Shown in pieces: positions 61,101-64,000 of a stretch of 64,000 nt of DNA. Origin of the DNA: MED-G105 sp965263305 (GTDB lineage Bacteria; Pseudomonadota; Alphaproteobacteria; Caulobacterales; Parvularculaceae); contig OZ253666.1 of NCBI GenBank assembly GCA_965263305.1, forward strand, positions 3,286,001 to 3,350,000. Direction: 5' to 3'. The notes under the pieces are model-generated. The model did not search any database, had not been told where the DNA came from, and was given only the letters and a program-made list of their open reading frames with translations. The position numbers and the translations under genes are program-made. Every line of letters starts with the position of its first letter. Position 1 is the first letter of the stretch.

Positions 61101-63191
61101 ATGCATCAACACCGGTACAAGGCCTTCATCAGTTACAGCCATGCTGATGAGAAAGACGGGCAATGGCTTCAGCGACAGCTGGAAGCCTTTCGCACGCCTG
61201 CTTCGTTGATTGGCCGTGATTCGATTCACGGCCCGGCGCCCGAGCGTTTGTCGCCGATCTTTAGGGATCGCGAGGATTTTCCCGCCGCTGGCAACCTCAA
61301 TGATGAAATCCAACAAGCGCTAAGTGAAAGCCACTTCCAAGTTGTATTGTGCTCGCCGCGCGCGGCGGCGTCTAAATGGGTGAATGAGGAGATCAAACTC
61401 TTCAAAAAACTCCATGGCGCTGGGCGCACCCTCGCGATCATTATTGATGGCGAGCCGGGGGGCGGGCCAGGGCGCGAATGTTTTCCGGAAGCGTTGCGGT
61501 TCGTCGTCAACGAAAACGGTGAGATAACGGATGAGGCGGCCGAGCCCGTCGCCGCCGATGCGCGAGATGAAGGGGACGGTCGGCGCAGCGCGATTTTAAA
61601 AATCGCCGCTGGCATGTTGGGCGTGAAGCTTGACGATCTAGTGCAGCGCGATGCCGCGCGTCGGGCGCGACGGGCGCGTTTAATGGTGGCGATGTCCGCC
61701 GGGCTTACGGCGATTTTCGGCGTTATGGCCTTTTACGCCAATGAACAACGCCGCGAAGCTGTTGTGCAGCGTAACCAAGCGCATATCGCCCGGGGCGAGG
61801 CGGAAGATCTTATCGAATTTATGCTGACGGATTTTCGCGGCACCTTAGAGCCTATCGGACGGTTGGACGCCTTAGAGGCGGTAGGTGATCGCGCTCTTGA
61901 ATATTATGGTCGTCAGGACGCGGTCGATGATGATGCGTTGGGCCGCCGGGCCAGGGCGTTATCTCTTGTGGGGCAAATTGATTTCAAGCGAAGCGATTTT
62001 CCCGCGGCTCAGGCCGCTTTCGATAGCGCGGCGATGGCGACCGAGGAATTGTTGCGGCGGGCGCCCAATGATGAGCAACGAATTTTTGATCATGCTCAAT
62101 CGGTTTTCTGGTTGGGGAGGGTTCCTTTAGAGAGAAACGACTATGCGACCGCGAGAGCTCATTTTCTGGAGTACTTACGCCTTGCAGAACATTTGGTTGC
62201 TATCAACCCGGTCAATCCCGATTGGAAGTTAGAAATCGCTTATGCGACGAATACGTTGGGCGGGCTTCAACATCGGTCTGGTAATTTCGATGAAGCTGCC
62301 GAGTTCTTTAAACAGTCAGTTGAGGTTAGACGTTCTCTCGTTGATCTGTATCCTGCAAACAAAAGGTATCGTTTGTCTGTTGCAAATGCGTTGTCCTGGG
62401 TTGCGATTTCACAAATCGCCCAAGGTGATTACCTATCGGCGACGGGTGTATTGAATGAAGAAATTTCTGTTTATGAAAAAATAACGACCGGCGGTGGTGA
62501 GGACTATGAGAATTTGCATCTCAAGATCGCCGCACAGCGACGTTTGTCCAATGTATACCTTTCGACCGGTTCGTTTGCTGATGCGATGGCGATTGTTGAG
62601 GAGGCCACATCCCGTTCAGAAAAGCTAATCTTGAGAGAGCCAAGCAATACAATATGGAAAAGAAATGCTGCGTACACTCATTTCTTGAGGTCTGAAATTC
62701 ATCATTATGATGGGTTAAAATCTTCAGCGATTAAAGCTGCTAAGCAATCGGTAGCTTATGCCAAAGAAGTCTATGAAAACGACAGCAATCATAGTGGTAG
62801 CATCATTGTGTACGCATATAGTTTGTCCAACTTGGTTCTACGTGGCGAAGCCAGTGACGACCAAATATCAGAGTTAAGAAAATTGCATCGACCACTCATC
62901 TCGCTTCAGTCAAAGACCTCCCTCGAGGCAATCGCAGCAAGAGCTATAGCGCTTTCATCAGCATTCAAAAGAGCGGGTCAAAATTTATCTGCCCGAGAAG
63001 TCATCAGTGATGCTATTATTCAGCTGCAACCAAAAGAAGGAGAAATGTCGATTTCTTCAAAGCTCAGACTATTTGAGTTATACCGTTTAAGTGATAGGCA
63101 CGATTTACAAGCGCGCCAACTGCAAGATGAGTTCGAGCGCATTGGGCTCCAGCATCCAAGGTTTGTGAGAAACAAAATTGATGAAGCTTGA
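61101..63191 (+). CDS. TIR domain - transmembrane - TPR protein
   Basis: 696 residues. The N-terminal TIR domain (about 1-130) has YKAFISYSHADEKDGQWLQR, FRDREDFPAAG and SKWVNEEIKLF with E96/E97 where TIR NADases keep the catalytic Glu. A transmembrane segment lies at about 194-212 (LMVAMSAGLTAIFGVMAFYA). The rest is a helical TPR-like array (AFDSAAMATEELLRRAPNDE and similar). TIR proteins of this layout are widespread in alphaproteobacteria; whether this one degrades NAD in defence or only signals is unknown. ATG 61101 follows GAGAG; TTG 61068 is an alternative. The last third has higher AT content. It is followed by a lipoprotein gene. Confidence 0.85.
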   Translation: MHQHRYKAFISYSHADEKDGQWLQRQLEAFRTPASLIGRDSIHGPAPERLSPIFRDREDFPAAGNLNDEIQQALSESHFQVVLCSPRAAASKWVNEEIKLFKKLHGAGRTLAIIIDGEPGGGPGRECFPEALRFVVNENGEITDEAAEPVAADARDEGDGRRSAILKIAAGMLGVKLDDLVQRDAARRARRARLMVAMSAGLTAIFGVMAFYANEQRREAVVQRNQAHIARGEAEDLIEFMLTDFRGTLEPIGRLDALEAVGDRALEYYGRQDAVDDDALGRRARALSLVGQIDFKRSDFPAAQAAFDSAAMATEELLRRAPNDEQRIFDHAQSVFWLGRVPLERNDYATARAHFLEYLRLAEHLVAINPVNPDWKLEIAYATNTLGGLQHRSGNFDEAAEFFKQSVEVRRSLVDLYPANKRYRLSVANALSWVAISQIAQGDYLSATGVLNEEISVYEKITTGGGEDYENLHLKIAAQRRLSNVYLSTGSFADAMAIVEEATSRSEKLILREPSNTIWKRNAAYTHFLRSEIHHYDGLKSSAIKAAKQSVAYAKEVYENDSNHSGSIIVYAYSLSNLVLRGEASDDQISELRKLHRPLISLQSKTSLEAIAARAIALSSAFKRAGQNLSAREVISDAIIQLQPKEGEMSISSKLRLFELYRLSDRHDLQARQLQDEFERIGLQHPRFVRNKIDEA

Positions 63192-63303
63192 GGGTTGTTT
63201 GGAAAAATGTAATAAAATGTTATCGGTTTTTATTGATAACCGATTTAGAGGTGTTGTTTTCCCGCAATCGAGGGATAGATACGCAAAAAAGGGGAGTCGT
63301 TTA

Positions 63304-63954
63304 ATGGGTATTGTACATAAAGTCATTTCACGCGGCGTGCTTGCGTTAGCATTCACAGGACTTTTAGCATGCGCGCATAGTTCTAAAACAACCGTCGAGG
63401 AAATTGTGACAGAACAATCAGCTGAATTTGATGATGCCGGGAATTTGGTTTTACCGATCGACGTTACCGTTACGCCGGTAAAAGGGCCAAGTGGAACGAG
63501 CTACACGTTCAAATATTCCAGTCCGTTACCGTTCGTTGATGCGGATGGTAATATCAACCTTCGTAAAGGTGTTGCTTACAAAAACACGGTGAAAATTGTT
63601 TTCACGCTGTCCAATGATACGCCTGAAAATATCAAATTTCAGACGCCCGCGGAAGATGCGATGTTTATAGCATGGAAACCGCTTGTTGGGGGTGGTAGCC
63701 CTCAGGAGAGGTACAGGCCGGTTATCGTTGAAAATAAGGACGATTTTATTAAATCTCAAGGGCGGGTCGAACCTGTCTTTAAAGAGGTTGATCCGGAATT
63801 TCGCCGCTTCACTCTTGACTCTAATGACCGTCAGTTGGCGGTCACTGATGAGAATAATGACGGTTTGACCTATCGCTATAATTTACGTTTTAACGTCGAT
63901 GGTGAGTTAGTCGTCCACGATCCAGATCTCGGTAATGGTGGCGATCCACATTGA
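63304..63954 (+). CDS. Lipoprotein of unknown function next to the TIR-TPR gene
   Basis: 216 residues with a lipoprotein signal (ALAFTGLLACAHSS, lipid Cys about residue 23). The mature part is beta-rich with VKGPSGTSYTFKYSSPLPFV and ends in Gly/Asp-rich PDLGNGGDPH. GGGGAG eight bases before ATG 63304 marks the start. It is 112 bases after the TIR-TPR stop on the same strand. No family recognised. Lower GC than the core genes. Confidence 0.72.
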   Translation: MGIVHKVISRGVLALAFTGLLACAHSSKTTVEEIVTEQSAEFDDAGNLVLPIDVTVTPVKGPSGTSYTFKYSSPLPFVDADGNINLRKGVAYKNTVKIVFTLSNDTPENIKFQTPAEDAMFIAWKPLVGGGSPQERYRPVIVENKDDFIKSQGRVEPVFKEVDPEFRRFTLDSNDRQLAVTDENNDGLTYRYNLRFNVDGELVVHDPDLGNGGDPH

Positions 63955-63957
63955 TTA

Positions 63958-63976
63958 AATCAGCATAACGCTGATT
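63958..63976 (+). terminator. Weak hairpin after the lipoprotein gene
   Basis: AATCAGC, loop ATAAC, GCTGATT, then ATTGG. The 7-bp stem starts one base after the stop codon; the T run is short, so terminator function is uncertain. Confidence 0.4.
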
Positions 63977-64000
63977 ATTGGAAGGCGATCACACTCGTGA

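Overview
The window looks like a chromosomal segment of a free-living, probably marine, alphaproteobacterium. The evidence is a class II DAHP synthase, CobT, a CobT-type von Willebrand protein, split glycine dehydrogenase genes (gcvPA/gcvPB), a YceI/cytochrome b561 cluster and moderate GC codon use throughout. Parvularculales or Hyphomonadales relatives seem plausible, but the genus cannot be fixed from sequence alone. No insertion sequence, CRISPR array, rRNA or tRNA gene was recognised.

Layout: 1-7544 is a colinear branched-chain amino acid block (ilvC end, ilvB, ilvN, leuA, leuC, leuD, leuB). 7548-14522 is on the minus strand and carries a persulfide-dioxygenase-like hydrolase and the tamA-tamB outer-membrane translocation pair. 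14783-20297 holds a sulfotransferase, a paraoxonase-like lipoprotein, an epimerase, isovaleryl-CoA dehydrogenase and its likely GntR regulator. 20294-23836 (minus) is the p-aminobenzoate set pabB-pabA-pabC plus a DUF1295 membrane protein. 23892-31845 carries a nitroreductase, the YceI-cytochrome b561-YceI group, a DUF2855 protein, a GST, murJ and trpS. 32032-34708 has a membrane-anchored repeat protein followed by an ECF-type sigma factor with a small membrane partner. 34720-42608 holds an isoaspartyl peptidase, gpmA, a HxlR regulator, a small secreted protein, DAHP synthase and an oxidoreductase/aminotransferase pair resembling GnnA/GnnB. 42711-47359 is a ferric-iron ABC transporter next to a Zur-like repressor. 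47470-52933 is a glycine-riboswitch-controlled glycine cleavage operon with a SYLF-domain gene inserted in it. 52999-57732 holds a Cys-rich lipoprotein, a glutamate-synthase-family protein, CobT and YccF.

The most unusual part is 57809-60441. A membrane protein joins a degenerate C39 peptidase-like domain, a VKOR domain and a thioredoxin-like domain. About 0.8 kb upstream on the same strand lies a 58-codon gene, too short for routine gene calling. Its product has a textbook double-glycine leader (LSATEIVEISGG) followed by a 28-residue core with four cysteines. The gene has its own Shine-Dalgarno sequence and a strong rho-independent terminator. I read this as a candidate secreted disulfide-peptide system: precursor plus a dedicated leader-binding, disulfide-forming enzyme. 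The surrounding 1.6 kb is AT-rich and gene-poor, and it is followed by a TIR-TM-TPR protein and a lipoprotein, so this end of the window looks accessory.

Several regulatory sites fit their neighbours: a FadR-type operator (TTGTCCGACAA) in front of isovaleryl-CoA dehydrogenase, two inverted repeats in front of zur, and tandem glycine aptamers in front of gcvT.
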